A DNA stretch of 64,000 nt from Mariniblastus sp. (GTDB lineage: Bacteria > Planctomycetota > Planctomycetia > Pirellulales > Pirellulaceae), in NCBI GenBank assembly GCA_022447605.1, contig JAKVBG010000018.1, positions 1 through 64,000 on the forward strand. The letters are read 5' to 3'. The notes below the pieces were generated by a model, which saw nothing but the letters and a program-made list of their open reading frames with translations, had not been told where the DNA came from and did no database searches. Position 1 is the first letter of the stretch, and each line of letters starts with the position of its first letter. The position numbers were made by a program, and so were the translations under genes. Positions 53,526-62,555 of the stretch are shown here, piece by piece.

Positions 53526-54533
53526 ATGTACGATCGAACTGACAGAAACCGGCAAACCGAAAGGCAATCGGCATCAGGGTCAAGCAGACGGACGGTGCTG
53601 AAGGGGATCGGTTGGCTGGTCCTTTCCATGTTTGGATGGCTCGCCTTGATGGCCAGTTTACAAGAGGGCAATCAAAAGGCTGCGACCCCTTCCACGGATT
53701 CCCCTTCCACGGATTCCCCTTCCACGGATTCCCCCTCGACAGTCCATCCGCAACGTCCCGCAGCTTCTCTCCCCCTGTCAGCGCACCGGCAATCGGAACG
53801 GAAGCAATCGGAACGGAAGCAATCGCTAGTGCAAAACTATGCGCGCGAAAGGATAGCCTCGGCCGACAACATCCCGGGTGCCGTTCCCAAAGGACCGACC
53901 GAAGCGCTGCCGGCCGGCTACCTCGTCGCAGGAAAAAACCGACAAGCGCCGAAAGGTCGCATCCTGATCGTACGGGGAATTTTCACCGTCTTTTCCCTGG
54001 GAATGGACGGCCTGGGAAAGAAACTGAAGAAACTTGGGTACCAGGTCAAGGTCACCCCCTCGGCCAACTCCTACCATGATGCCGACATCCTCTGTGATCA
54101 GATTCTCCAGTCGAAAACCAAGTCTCCCTTGATCATCATTGGGCACAGTCTGGGTGGCGAACTGGCGCCGAAACTTGCCAGATCTTTTGCCGCCAGGAAC
54201 GTGGACGTTGATATGTTGATCATGCTCGACTCCACCATGCCCTCGGCCCCCCCGCAAAACGTGAAGCGCTGCGTCAATCTTTACCAATCCAATGCATCCC
54301 CGTCATGGGCCCGCGTTTTCCGGGGCACCGATATCCAGGCCAAGTCGACCAAAACAGAAATGTTCAACGTCGACATCGGCAAACTTGCAGGCCAGGATCA
54401 GACGGCAGATATCAACCATTTCAACATTGATGCCAACCCCTGGATTCACGAATTGATTGTCGAAGCCGTGGATCTCAGTCACGAACCGCTACAACAGGCG
54501 ACGAGGGCCACGATCTCCAGCCAACCGGAATAG
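53526..54533 (+). CDS. Membrane-anchored alpha/beta hydrolase (lipase-like)
   Basis: 335 residues. An N-terminal anchor (TVLKGIGWLVLSMFGWLALMASL) is followed by a low-complexity linker of Ser-Pro-Thr-Asp repeats and Gln-Ser-Glu-Arg-Lys repeats. The hydrolase domain starts at about 145 (KGRILIVRGIFTVFSLGMDGL) and has its nucleophile Ser208 in IIIGHSLGGELAP; DSTMPSAP supplies a possible Asp and DINHFNID the His. The domain is short and may act on lipids or acyl esters near the membrane. It is 9 bases after the acyltransferase gene. Confidence 0.82.
   Translation: MYDRTDRNRQTERQSASGSSRRTVLKGIGWLVLSMFGWLALMASLQEGNQKAATPSTDSPSTDSPSTDSPSTVHPQRPAASLPLSAHRQSERKQSERKQSLVQNYARERIASADNIPGAVPKGPTEALPAGYLVAGKNRQAPKGRILIVRGIFTVFSLGMDGLGKKLKKLGYQVKVTPSANSYHDADILCDQILQSKTKSPLIIIGHSLGGELAPKLARSFAARNVDVDMLIMLDSTMPSAPPQNVKRCVNLYQSNASPSWARVFRGTDIQAKSTKTEMFNVDIGKLAGQDQTADINHFNIDANPWIHELIVEAVDLSHEPLQQATRATISSQPE
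53686..53825 (+). repeat. Two 15-bp tandem repeats inside the hydrolase gene
   Basis: Three perfect copies of CCCCTTCCACGGATT (53686-53730) and, 60 bases on, 2.4 copies of CAATCGGAACGGAAG (53790-53825). Being multiples of three they keep the frame and encode a linker of variable length. Confidence 0.93.
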
Positions 54534-54620
54534 CGAAACTCATTCGGCAAGCCTGACAAAACGATCAACACCAACCAATCAACGAGTCGCCCTAAACGAC
54601 CGCAAACCTGGAGAAACAAA

Positions 54621-55274
54621 ATGGACTGGAACCAACTTCCTCAATTTGTCGTTGCCAGCACGGTTACCCTTTATTGGACATGCGTTATCGGCATGATCAT
54701 CCGCAGCTGGTCCAAGTACAAAGTCGCTTCCGGTTCCCTGCCGAAAACCCGGCTCGAAAAGAGAATGTGGCTACTCTGGGTGCCCACCATCCTGGCCTGG
54801 AATCTGTTGGCCTGGAATTCGAGCAACGTCGTCACCGAGTCGATCAGCTCACTCGGCATGCCCCTGATGACCGGGCTGTGGTACCTCGTCATCTACCTCG
54901 CCACCGTGGCCGCCTGCTTTGCCTTCCTGACCACAACCCGCTGTTGGCTGGGCATGGGCCGCAACTGGAGCATGGCCGTCACCCCGTCCAAAGATACCGA
55001 GCTGATCACCGAGGGCCTGTTTTCCAAGGTTCGGCACCCGATCTACGCACTTAGCCTGATGTTGATGATCAGCACGATGGTAGTCGTTGCTAACTGGATG
55101 ATGCTGCTGGTGGGGATGATTCACTGTTCCATGCTTTTCCTCAAGGCGTGGAACGAGGAGCGATACCTGTGCCAGACGCACGGACGTCAATACGAAGAAT
55201 ACCAACAGAGGACCAATCGATTTATCCCGGTTCGCGCGTTGTGGACTGCCTGCCTGCCAGCCAGAACTCGTTAG
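54621..55274 (+). CDS. ICMT/PEMT-like membrane methyltransferase
   Basis: 217 residues with about five TM helices. The C-terminal motif ITEGLFSKVRHPIYALSLML, then KAWNEERYLCQTHGRQYEEYQQRTNRFIP, is the SAM-binding signature of isoprenylcysteine carboxyl methyltransferase and phospholipid N-methyltransferase-like enzymes. GGAG lies seven bases before ATG 54621. Substrates of bacterial members are mostly unknown; here the cluster suggests a carboxyl or amine on an acylated product. It is the last gene of the cluster, converging on a sulfatase gene. Confidence 0.86.
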   Translation: MDWNQLPQFVVASTVTLYWTCVIGMIIRSWSKYKVASGSLPKTRLEKRMWLLWVPTILAWNLLAWNSSNVVTESISSLGMPLMTGLWYLVIYLATVAACFAFLTTTRCWLGMGRNWSMAVTPSKDTELITEGLFSKVRHPIYALSLMLMISTMVVVANWMMLLVGMIHCSMLFLKAWNEERYLCQTHGRQYEEYQQRTNRFIPVRALWTACLPARTR

Positions 55275-55297
55275 GGATACCCGCGGTCAGCGACGGC

Positions 55298-56866
55298 TTA
55301 ATCCCCATTGCCTGGCGAATTACCACCGGATTTACCAGATTTTTGGCGGGGGTTCCTGCGCTTGGGCATTTCCTTGCTGTAGGTCCCATCCAGGTCATAC
55401 GGATCCTTCAGGCGCTGCATTTCCAGGGCCAACCGCTTCGCCATCGCCTGCCGCTTCAGTTGATATTCGGGATGGTAAGCCAGGTTCCTCTGTTCGCTGC
55501 CCAGGGGCTGACCCTGTCCTGCCTCCACGCGGGGTGAAAGCTCGGGGCTATTATGCTCGTCCAAAAATTCGTGTGGATTGTTGCTTAAATGAAACAACTG
55601 GGTTTCCCGCACCTCTTTCCCCAGCACGTTGTATTCGATCAGCTTCCAACCATCCGGCGTTTTGATGCTGCGCATTCCCGGTTTGGTCCCACCGCAGTAG
55701 ACGCCGTACACACAGTCTCGTACGCGTTCCTCGTCACCTTCCAAAACCGGCCGGAAACTCTTGCCATCGACAACGTCCGGGATCTCGATTCCGGCCAGAT
55801 CACACAGGGTGGGCAGGACATCGCTCAGGTAGATAAAACCGGAGGCCTTCGATCCCGGCTGGACGCCGGGGCCACGGACAATGAAAGGGACTTTCCAGGT
55901 ATGCTCATACAGGTTCTGTTTGCCCATCAATCCGTGGCGACCGACGGCGATACCATGATCGGAAGTGAACAGGATGTACGTGTTTTCGAGTTCACCCATA
56001 GCTTCCAGTTTTTCCAGCACACGCCCGATCTGCCGATCGATATTTTCAATGCAGGCATATTCACGGGCCAACTCATTACGCACCGTCGCCTCGTCACGAC
56101 GTTCCATTACACCGGGAACCTTCACCTCGTCGCGCAAGTTGGGATGGCCGTGGTGGAACGGGTGTTCCGGCAACCAGTTGATGGGCAAGGGTGGCGCTTT
56201 GGGATTCGGCTTGTCGAGGGGAGCATCCTCGTTGGTCGCACCATATTTTTCTGCCAACACCGGCAGGGCGCGACGCGGGTCATGGGGGTGGGACAGGCCG
56301 AAATAGATCAGAAACGGATCCTTATCCTGATCCGCCCGCCGCTGATCGAGGTAATCCAGGACCTGGTCACCATGCCAGGCACTCCCCTTGTCTTCGGTCC
56401 CTCCCCGCTTCGTCGCGTCCCGCACAACATCGAACAGGGCATTCGCCTCGGCATAGCTGTTACCGGTTTTGCAGGTTCGAAACGTATCGTAACCGGCCCG
56501 GTTAAACACGGCCGGCATCGACTGTTGAGCGGCCGTCTTCAGGAAGTTCGGTGGAGATTCGACTTCCGGTGCGCGGTTGCCGGGAATGTTCCAAACATGC
56601 CGACCCGTCATGATCATCGTCCGCGACGGACGACAGACCGCGCCCACCCAGGCACCCATGTGGTGCGCATCCTGAATCACCATTCCCTCGGCCGCCAGTC
56701 GATCGAGATGGGGTGTGTCACAAACCGTGTTGCCATAACAACGGAGTGTCTCCTGCGATTGGTCATCGGTCAGGATAAAGACAAAATTGGGCCTCGGGTC
56801 TTCGGCCAGGACCGAACCGCTGATCAAAAGAAACAGACAGGCGCTCGAAACAATGGACATTTTCAT
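55298..56866 (-). CDS. Exported sulfatase (heparan N-sulfatase/iduronate sulfatase-like)
   Basis: 522 residues from ATG 56866 (AAGGGAA upstream), signal MKMSIVSSACLFLLISGSVLA. Metal ligands in FILTDDQSQETLRCYGN (residues 30-46), formylglycine motif AVCRPSRTMIMTGR with Cys78, and FTSDHGIAVGRHGLMGKQNLYEHTWKVPFIVRGPG, which is the pattern of the iduronate-2-sulfatase/sulfamidase branch. Like many planctomycete members it ends in a charged Lys/Pro-rich tail. Located just downstream of the cupredoxin-cytochrome gene on the same strand. Confidence 0.93.
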   Translation of the reverse strand: MKMSIVSSACLFLLISGSVLAEDPRPNFVFILTDDQSQETLRCYGNTVCDTPHLDRLAAEGMVIQDAHHMGAWVGAVCRPSRTMIMTGRHVWNIPGNRAPEVESPPNFLKTAAQQSMPAVFNRAGYDTFRTCKTGNSYAEANALFDVVRDATKRGGTEDKGSAWHGDQVLDYLDQRRADQDKDPFLIYFGLSHPHDPRRALPVLAEKYGATNEDAPLDKPNPKAPPLPINWLPEHPFHHGHPNLRDEVKVPGVMERRDEATVRNELAREYACIENIDRQIGRVLEKLEAMGELENTYILFTSDHGIAVGRHGLMGKQNLYEHTWKVPFIVRGPGVQPGSKASGFIYLSDVLPTLCDLAGIEIPDVVDGKSFRPVLEGDEERVRDCVYGVYCGGTKPGMRSIKTPDGWKLIEYNVLGKEVRETQLFHLSNNPHEFLDEHNSPELSPRVEAGQGQPLGSEQRNLAYHPEYQLKRQAMAKRLALEMQRLKDPYDLDGTYSKEMPKRRNPRQKSGKSGGNSPGNGD

Positions 56867-56912
56867 CGGCTTGATTCCCTTCTGGTGATTGGATCTGCAA
56901 GTCGGGGACACT

Positions 56913-58823
56913 CTATTTTTCTGGCGATTCACTCTCGGCTTGCGACGCCTTCAGGTAGGCCAGCATTTCCAGAATTTCATCCTTCGTGAACTGGTTGACC
57001 AGCGCCTTGGGCATGATCGACTTGGAGGTCTTGACCATCTCTTCAATCTCTTCCCGGGCCACAGTTGTCGGCTCTTCTGATTCCGGGTTGTCCAGCAACA
57101 CGACTTGCTCGTCATCCTGTCGCTGAATAATACCGGTAATCGTCAAACCGTCGACGGTCAAAATCATATGGACCGAGTATTTCTCGTCGATTCGATTGGA
57201 GGGTTCCAGAATCTCCTGCAGGACGGCCGACGTGTCTCCCTGATACTTCGCGAACACGGCATCCAGTGCTGGCCCGACCTTCCCCCCCACATCGGCCAGT
57301 TGATGGCACTGGGCGCAGGTTGCCTCCTTGAAGATGCGTTGGCCGATCTTCATCGAACGACCTTCCAGACCACGTTCCAGATCTCCCTGAAAGTCTTCCA
57401 TCTTCCAGTCCTGGACGAAGGATCGATTACTGCCGATCGGGTCCTTGGGCGGAACCGGACTCTGTTGCCAAGCCTCGAGATCTTCGACCACCACCATCAC
57501 ACCGTACATCCGCGACCAGTGCTGGGGGAACGTGCAGACAAACGGGTATTCACCCGGTTCGGTTGGCGCCGTGAAGGTCAGGACTTCCTTTTGAAAAGCC
57601 GGGATCAGGCCACTGGCAAACAGGACATTCTCGTTCTCGGGGACATACGGCTTCCCCTGGTATCCGTTATTGGGACCCGCCGCCAAGCCCGCCTCGGCCA
57701 CCTCCTGCAACGTTCCCGGATTGACGACCAGCAGGTTGTGGGCCATCAGGTCATCATTTTCGAGCACGATCTGCACCGGCCGACCCGCCTGCACAGCAAA
57801 CCAGGGCCGGTCATACCGCATCTCATCTTCAATCGTGGCAATCCGAACCAGCCGAACCGTCACCTGGTCCAGCCGTTCCCGGTATTGTCGAGCCTGTTCG
57901 ACGGGGACCGCTACCATCAACTGATCCACCAACTGCATCGCATCGATAAACGCGTCCGACGTTCGATCCTTGGCGGGCGTCTGTTCGGCCATCGTGACCA
58001 GATCGGACACCAGGCTCCGCGAAGTCGTTTCATCCCGCTGGTCAACCGGCACCGACAGCAGCGTCCCGTAGGCGGCCGATTCCAAGCCAGCTTGATTCAC
58101 CCGGCCAGCGACCCGCTGGAACGTATCGGCCTGGTCGATGTCGATCGCCTGCAGTGCCATGACCGCTGCTCTTTGGACCTCCATTTCCTTGGCGTCAAGA
58201 CGACGAATCACGCTGGTGCGCAAACCGTTCCGGGTGGACTGCGAAGGAACCAGGGGAACGGAGGCCAGCCAATCGAGTTCCGCCTGTTGACTCGCGTCCG
58301 ACGGACCGCCTTGTGCTTCGCCCGATTCGATCAAGGCGGCCTGGCTGGCCCTCCGCACGATGCCGTTTTGACTCGTCGTCGCCTGTTGTAGGGCCGCCCG
58401 GTTTTTCACCAGCAAATCAACCGGCTGTTTCAGCAGCAGCAGGACCAGGGTATTGGCGGTTGTCCGCTGGGGGAGGGTCTCCCCTTTCATCGATTCCAGG
58501 ATCGTCACCAGTTCTTTCACCGGGTCCGATTGATTGATAGTTACCAGCGCGGCCAAGGCCTCACCGCGCTGTTGCAGCGGCATGCCCTCTCGCACCAGGA
58601 TGGCCCGATAAACCGGCAGGTACTTTGGGTCGTCTGTCTTCCGCTCCACCTGCAACAGGCGTTCATTGGAAAGACGCTTGAGCTGATACTCGATGATCCG
58701 GGGGCTCCGCTCGAGGTAGATCTTGGGAGGCGCCAGTTCGTTCTTGTCTTGGCCCCACACCCCATTTCCACTCGAGAGAACGCCGGCCAGGCAAAACAAA
58801 ACGAGGAAAGGAATTCGAGTCAT
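56913..58823 (-). CDS. PVC-type haem-binding protein with cupredoxin domain
   Basis: 636 residues, signal MTRIPFLVLFCLAGVLSSGN. The N-terminal 330 residues are helical repeats (HEAT-like: AALVTINQSDPVKELVTILES, AVMALQAIDIDQ). A type-1 copper site follows: His in DDLMAHNLLVVNPG and Cys-His-Met in FVCTFPQHWSRMYGVMVV. The C-terminus is the planctomycete haem-binding domain: ATCAQCHQLADVGGKVGPAL and MILTVDGLTITGIIQRQDDEQVVL. It probably passes electrons from the dehydrogenase encoded directly upstream (gap of 4 bases). A longer frame to 59021 is antisense sequence of the neighbour. Confidence 0.92.
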   Translation of the reverse strand: MTRIPFLVLFCLAGVLSSGNGVWGQDKNELAPPKIYLERSPRIIEYQLKRLSNERLLQVERKTDDPKYLPVYRAILVREGMPLQQRGEALAALVTINQSDPVKELVTILESMKGETLPQRTTANTLVLLLLKQPVDLLVKNRAALQQATTSQNGIVRRASQAALIESGEAQGGPSDASQQAELDWLASVPLVPSQSTRNGLRTSVIRRLDAKEMEVQRAAVMALQAIDIDQADTFQRVAGRVNQAGLESAAYGTLLSVPVDQRDETTSRSLVSDLVTMAEQTPAKDRTSDAFIDAMQLVDQLMVAVPVEQARQYRERLDQVTVRLVRIATIEDEMRYDRPWFAVQAGRPVQIVLENDDLMAHNLLVVNPGTLQEVAEAGLAAGPNNGYQGKPYVPENENVLFASGLIPAFQKEVLTFTAPTEPGEYPFVCTFPQHWSRMYGVMVVVEDLEAWQQSPVPPKDPIGSNRSFVQDWKMEDFQGDLERGLEGRSMKIGQRIFKEATCAQCHQLADVGGKVGPALDAVFAKYQGDTSAVLQEILEPSNRIDEKYSVHMILTVDGLTITGIIQRQDDEQVVLLDNPESEEPTTVAREEIEEMVKTSKSIMPKALVNQFTKDEILEMLAYLKASQAESESPEK

Positions 58824-58827
58824 CGTG

Positions 58828-61578
58828 TCACTGCATCTCCAACATCCGCATCGTTTCGTCCAGCGTGTACTGCAGGTAGTAGTCCATCTCGAAATCGAGC
58901 ACACCCAGGGCCGTCTCCATCGCTTCGTCGCCTGACATGAAACTGAGCGCCCGGACGGATTCCAATCGAACCCGCGGGTGTTCATCGGCCACATGCTTCT
59001 TGAGAATCCCCAGCGGTTCATCGACCCGATCGATCCAGAACGACAGGACCCTAATGCCGGCTGCGCGGGCCCGGTGGTCCTTGGATGCCAACACCTTTTG
59101 CAGCAACGCCTCGTTCACCTGGTTATGGGTTTGACACAACCAGAGTGCTTCGAGTTGTTGATGCTCAAAGTTCTCATCATCCGGATCCAACCCGGCCAAC
59201 CAGGTTTGCAACGCCGCCATCACCTGTTCGGTATCCCGTTCGGCCAATTCCCGCTTGGCGCGGTAACGGGTTCGATCTTCGTACGCTTTCAACAGGTCCA
59301 GCAATTCCGGGATGGGGGCCCCTTCAATCGTGGGTGGCGTCAACAGGGGGCGATCCTTGTAGGTCACCCGCCAGATCCGACCATGGCTGTGATCCCGGCT
59401 GGGATCCCGCAGGTTGTGCTGCAGGTGCCCGATCAAAGCGTTATGCCAATCGACGATGTAAAGCGAACCGTCCGGGGCAAACTCGATATCGACAGGCCGG
59501 AAATTGCCGTCATCACAGGAAACGATCGGCGGCATCTCGGTCCCCCAGAAGCCAGATTCCTGCTCTTCGATCTTATGGCTCAAGACACAGCGCTCCCCGA
59601 TACAATTGGTCACCAGCCAGTTCCCCTGCACATCATCCGGGAAGTGGCGACTCGAAACGATTTCGCAACCCGCCAACGGACGGGTCCGTTTTTTATACAA
59701 CGTCTTGAACTTGAAACCCTTGTCGCGTCCGACGAACTCCTGCACCCGCTTGTCGTGGCCGCCGCCGCCATGCTTGTAGGGGTGTTCGATCCGGCCGCTG
59801 ATCGGTGCCGCCCAGAAAGAAAAACCGGGGGAGGCGTCCCCGATAAAATCCTGCCCCCAGCGATCAAAGATATGCCCCCACGGATTGGAGAAACTGAACG
59901 AGGAGTGCACTCCAAATTTCTCCGTTTTCGGCTCGTACTTCCAGACGCCCGCCTCGCGCAGGCGGGTCAAACCGTACGGACTCTCGACCTGGGAAAACTT
60001 GAAGGTCCCTTCCTGGAAATAGAGGACGCCACCCGGGCCCCATTGAAACGCCGCAATCCCGTGGTGGGAATCCGCCGAGTCGAAACCGATCAACTGCCGG
60101 ACCATCTCGTCCGCCCGGTCATCTCCATCAGTATCCTTGGCAAACAGGATGTCCGGTTGCTGGGCGATATAGACCCCGTCGTTACCAATCTCAAAACCGG
60201 TCGGCTGGTGTAGACCATCGGCAAACACCTTGCAATCGTCTGCCACGCCATCCTGATCGGTATCTTCCAGGATCAGCAACTTGTCGTTCATCGGGGTTTT
60301 CGGTTTCCAGTGCGGGTACGATTCCATCGTGGCCACCCACAGTCGCCCCTGGTTGTCGAAATTGATCGCCACCGGGTTGGCCAGCTCAGGAAACTGCTCT
60401 TCGGAGGCCACCAGGTTGATTTCGTAACCGGGTGCCAATTTGAAAAGTTTCTTCTGATCTTCAGCAGTGAGGTAGTCCAGGGTTCCCAGTTTCCCTTTCC
60501 CCTTGTTCGGGTCATTGGCCGCACCGACGTTCGTCTGCGGGTTGATGAATGGCAACGTATTTGAATCGTCCACCTGTCCGGCAACGTCCTGCTTGGAGGC
60601 GAGCGCCCAGATCCGCGCATCGCGGTTGGCCACCATCTCATCGAGGATCGACCGCTCCCGCTCCATCACGTCCCGGTTATTGTAAGTCCCCGTGCCATCC
60701 TTACCCGCTTTGCCACGATCGCCGTAGATCGAAAAACCGTTGACCGATCGGTAGCGGTGCCACCAGTGAAAATTCTTGTCATTGATCTCTTCGTGCAGTG
60801 CGGCACGCTTGGCATGCCCATCCAGCTTTTGGCCAGCGCCGTTTCCAAATAGCGCCTGCATCAGGATCGGGGCAAATTTCTGATAACCGGCTCGGTTCAG
60901 GTGAACTCCATTGAGCGTAAGTGTCTCCTCGGATTCGTCAAACAGTTGCCGGGTCGGCTCAAACACGTCGGCAAATTGAACCCCCGTATTTTCAGCCACC
61001 TGGCGCATCGTGTCGGCGTACATTTTCAATCGCTTGTTCTCTTCTTTTCCGTCTGACCAGTTCGGGTTGCCGGTCTCCTCAAACGGGACCGGGGAGATCA
61101 ACACGACCCGGCTAGGCTGGCCGTCTCCGTCGTAATCATCAGCCAACGTCGTCTTAACCAACTCGGTTAAATCGGTTTTAAATTTTTTCAGACCCGCCTT
61201 GCCGTCAAACGACTCGTTCAAACCAAAAAAGAACAGGACGACGGAGGCCTGGCTGTGTTTCAAATGCGATTCGGGATCACCAAAATTCTTGGAGCGAATA
61301 CGCTCCAGCGGTTCATCGCCGGGGAAACAGAGGTTGCGCACCACCAGATTCAGCTGCGGGTACTCCGCGTGGAGCAGCGACTCCCAGTAATTGTGATGCT
61401 GCATCCGCTCGCCCAGCGCATTACCGACCAGGCAGATCCGGTCACCCTTTTCCAGGGAAAGTCCATCGGACCTGAATTCCTCTGGGGCACTGGCCAGGGA
61501 AACCGAACACAAACCGAACGACCAGATCAAACCGGTCATCAAAAAACGCGGGATAGTCATCGTGAAAAACCGTTTCAT
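58828..61578 (-). CDS. GDSL-esterase/PVC-type membrane-bound dehydrogenase fusion
   Basis: 916 residues with a signal peptide (MKRFFTMTIPRFLMTGLIWSFG). Residues about 35-270 are a GDSL/SGNH-type hydrolase domain (RICLVGNALGER, LNGVHLNRAGYQKFAP, FFFGLNES). From about 370 a beta-propeller of the PVC membrane-bound dehydrogenase type begins (PGYEINLVASEEQFPELANPVAINFDNQGRLWVATMESYPHW, DTDQDGVADDCKVFADGLHQPTGFEIGNDGVYI), ending in HEAT repeats (VRALSFMSGDEAMETALGVLD). Likely removes acyl groups and oxidises a sugar, with electrons going to the cytochrome gene that starts 4 bases later. Confidence 0.9.
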   Translation of the reverse strand: MKRFFTMTIPRFLMTGLIWSFGLCSVSLASAPEEFRSDGLSLEKGDRICLVGNALGERMQHHNYWESLLHAEYPQLNLVVRNLCFPGDEPLERIRSKNFGDPESHLKHSQASVVLFFFGLNESFDGKAGLKKFKTDLTELVKTTLADDYDGDGQPSRVVLISPVPFEETGNPNWSDGKEENKRLKMYADTMRQVAENTGVQFADVFEPTRQLFDESEETLTLNGVHLNRAGYQKFAPILMQALFGNGAGQKLDGHAKRAALHEEINDKNFHWWHRYRSVNGFSIYGDRGKAGKDGTGTYNNRDVMERERSILDEMVANRDARIWALASKQDVAGQVDDSNTLPFINPQTNVGAANDPNKGKGKLGTLDYLTAEDQKKLFKLAPGYEINLVASEEQFPELANPVAINFDNQGRLWVATMESYPHWKPKTPMNDKLLILEDTDQDGVADDCKVFADGLHQPTGFEIGNDGVYIAQQPDILFAKDTDGDDRADEMVRQLIGFDSADSHHGIAAFQWGPGGVLYFQEGTFKFSQVESPYGLTRLREAGVWKYEPKTEKFGVHSSFSFSNPWGHIFDRWGQDFIGDASPGFSFWAAPISGRIEHPYKHGGGGHDKRVQEFVGRDKGFKFKTLYKKRTRPLAGCEIVSSRHFPDDVQGNWLVTNCIGERCVLSHKIEEQESGFWGTEMPPIVSCDDGNFRPVDIEFAPDGSLYIVDWHNALIGHLQHNLRDPSRDHSHGRIWRVTYKDRPLLTPPTIEGAPIPELLDLLKAYEDRTRYRAKRELAERDTEQVMAALQTWLAGLDPDDENFEHQQLEALWLCQTHNQVNEALLQKVLASKDHRARAAGIRVLSFWIDRVDEPLGILKKHVADEHPRVRLESVRALSFMSGDEAMETALGVLDFEMDYYLQYTLDETMRMLEMQ

Positions 61579-61663
61579 GGAAGATATTGAGTTTACGCCC
61601 ATAGTATTCTGTCACAAATTTACGGGAAGGGTAAAAATTTCAAACCGCGCCACACCGTCTGGC

Positions 61664-62482
61664 TCAATTCCGGAACAGCTCCCGGAATTTTTTGATCGTC
61701 TGTTCGGCGGCTACCGCTGAACTCGGCAGTGGCAATGCCTCGGCAGAAACGTAGCCTTCAAAACCGATTTGGCGTATCGCTGCCGCGACGACATCAAAAT
61801 CAGTGTGGCCCATTCCGGCCGCCCGGCGATTGGAGTCGACAAAGTGGATATGACCAATATGGGAACCGCCTTCGATGATGGCGGCGGCCATGTCCGTCTC
61901 CTCGATGTTCATATGGAACAGGTCAGCCAGAAGCTTGACGTTTTCCGTGGCCAGGGTCTGCAGGAACGCAACCGTCTCCTGTAGCGTATTCAACAGGTTA
62001 CTTTCGTAACGATTCAGCGGCTCGTAAATCAGGACGCAATTTTGGGAGGCGGCATAGTCACCCAGCTGTTCCAGGCTCGCCTGCAGGTAGCCCAGGGCCG
62101 TTGACTTGTCCAGGTCACCCCCCCAACGACCCTGCATCGACCCGATGATCGCACTGCAATCGAACTCGGCCCCAAAATCGATCATCTCCCGGACAAAACC
62201 GGCCGCCTTTTCCCTTTGACCCGGGTCCGGGTCCGACAGGCTCAAACCATGTTTGACCATACCGGCACCGGTCCCGACCGCCGCCACGCTTAAACCGGAT
62301 TCGTCCACCAGGCGGCGCAGCTCTTCCCGATCGACCGCATCCGGCCCGGGGGCAAAGATCTCCACCGCATCAAAACCGAGTGTGCGGGCCGTTTCAAATG
62401 CGGGCCCCAGACCTTCCCATAAAACAAAGGGGCCGCCCCGGGCTTCCTCCACCAGGCTCACGGTGATCGCCGAGCGAATCAT
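61664..62482 (-). CDS. Sugar phosphate isomerase/epimerase (xylose isomerase-like TIM barrel)
   Basis: 272 residues, ATG 62482 with AAGGA about six bases upstream. TIM-barrel metal ligands: IYEPLNRYESNLLN (Glu), LLADLFHMNIEE (Asp-His), HIGHIHFVDSNRRAAGMGHTDF (His) and YVSAEALPLP (Glu). This is the pattern of hydroxypyruvate isomerase/tagatose-epimerase-like enzymes. No signal peptide. It lies just downstream of a zinc-dependent dehydrogenase gene on the same strand, so both probably act in the same sugar or sugar-acid pathway. Confidence 0.9.
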   Translation of the reverse strand: MIRSAITVSLVEEARGGPFVLWEGLGPAFETARTLGFDAVEIFAPGPDAVDREELRRLVDESGLSVAAVGTGAGMVKHGLSLSDPDPGQREKAAGFVREMIDFGAEFDCSAIIGSMQGRWGGDLDKSTALGYLQASLEQLGDYAASQNCVLIYEPLNRYESNLLNTLQETVAFLQTLATENVKLLADLFHMNIEETDMAAAIIEGGSHIGHIHFVDSNRRAAGMGHTDFDVVAAAIRQIGFEGYVSAEALPLPSSAVAAEQTIKKFRELFRN

Positions 62483-62555
62483 GATGCTTCCTTTCAAAAT
62501 TAACGGGTTGGGAACGATCCGGGTGATCCTCGTTTGCCGCAGATCATCCAGAATC

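Noticed and set aside
55589-58391. Plus-strand ORFs of 466 and 428 codons
   Set aside because: Antisense to the third sulfatase and the cupredoxin-cytochrome gene.
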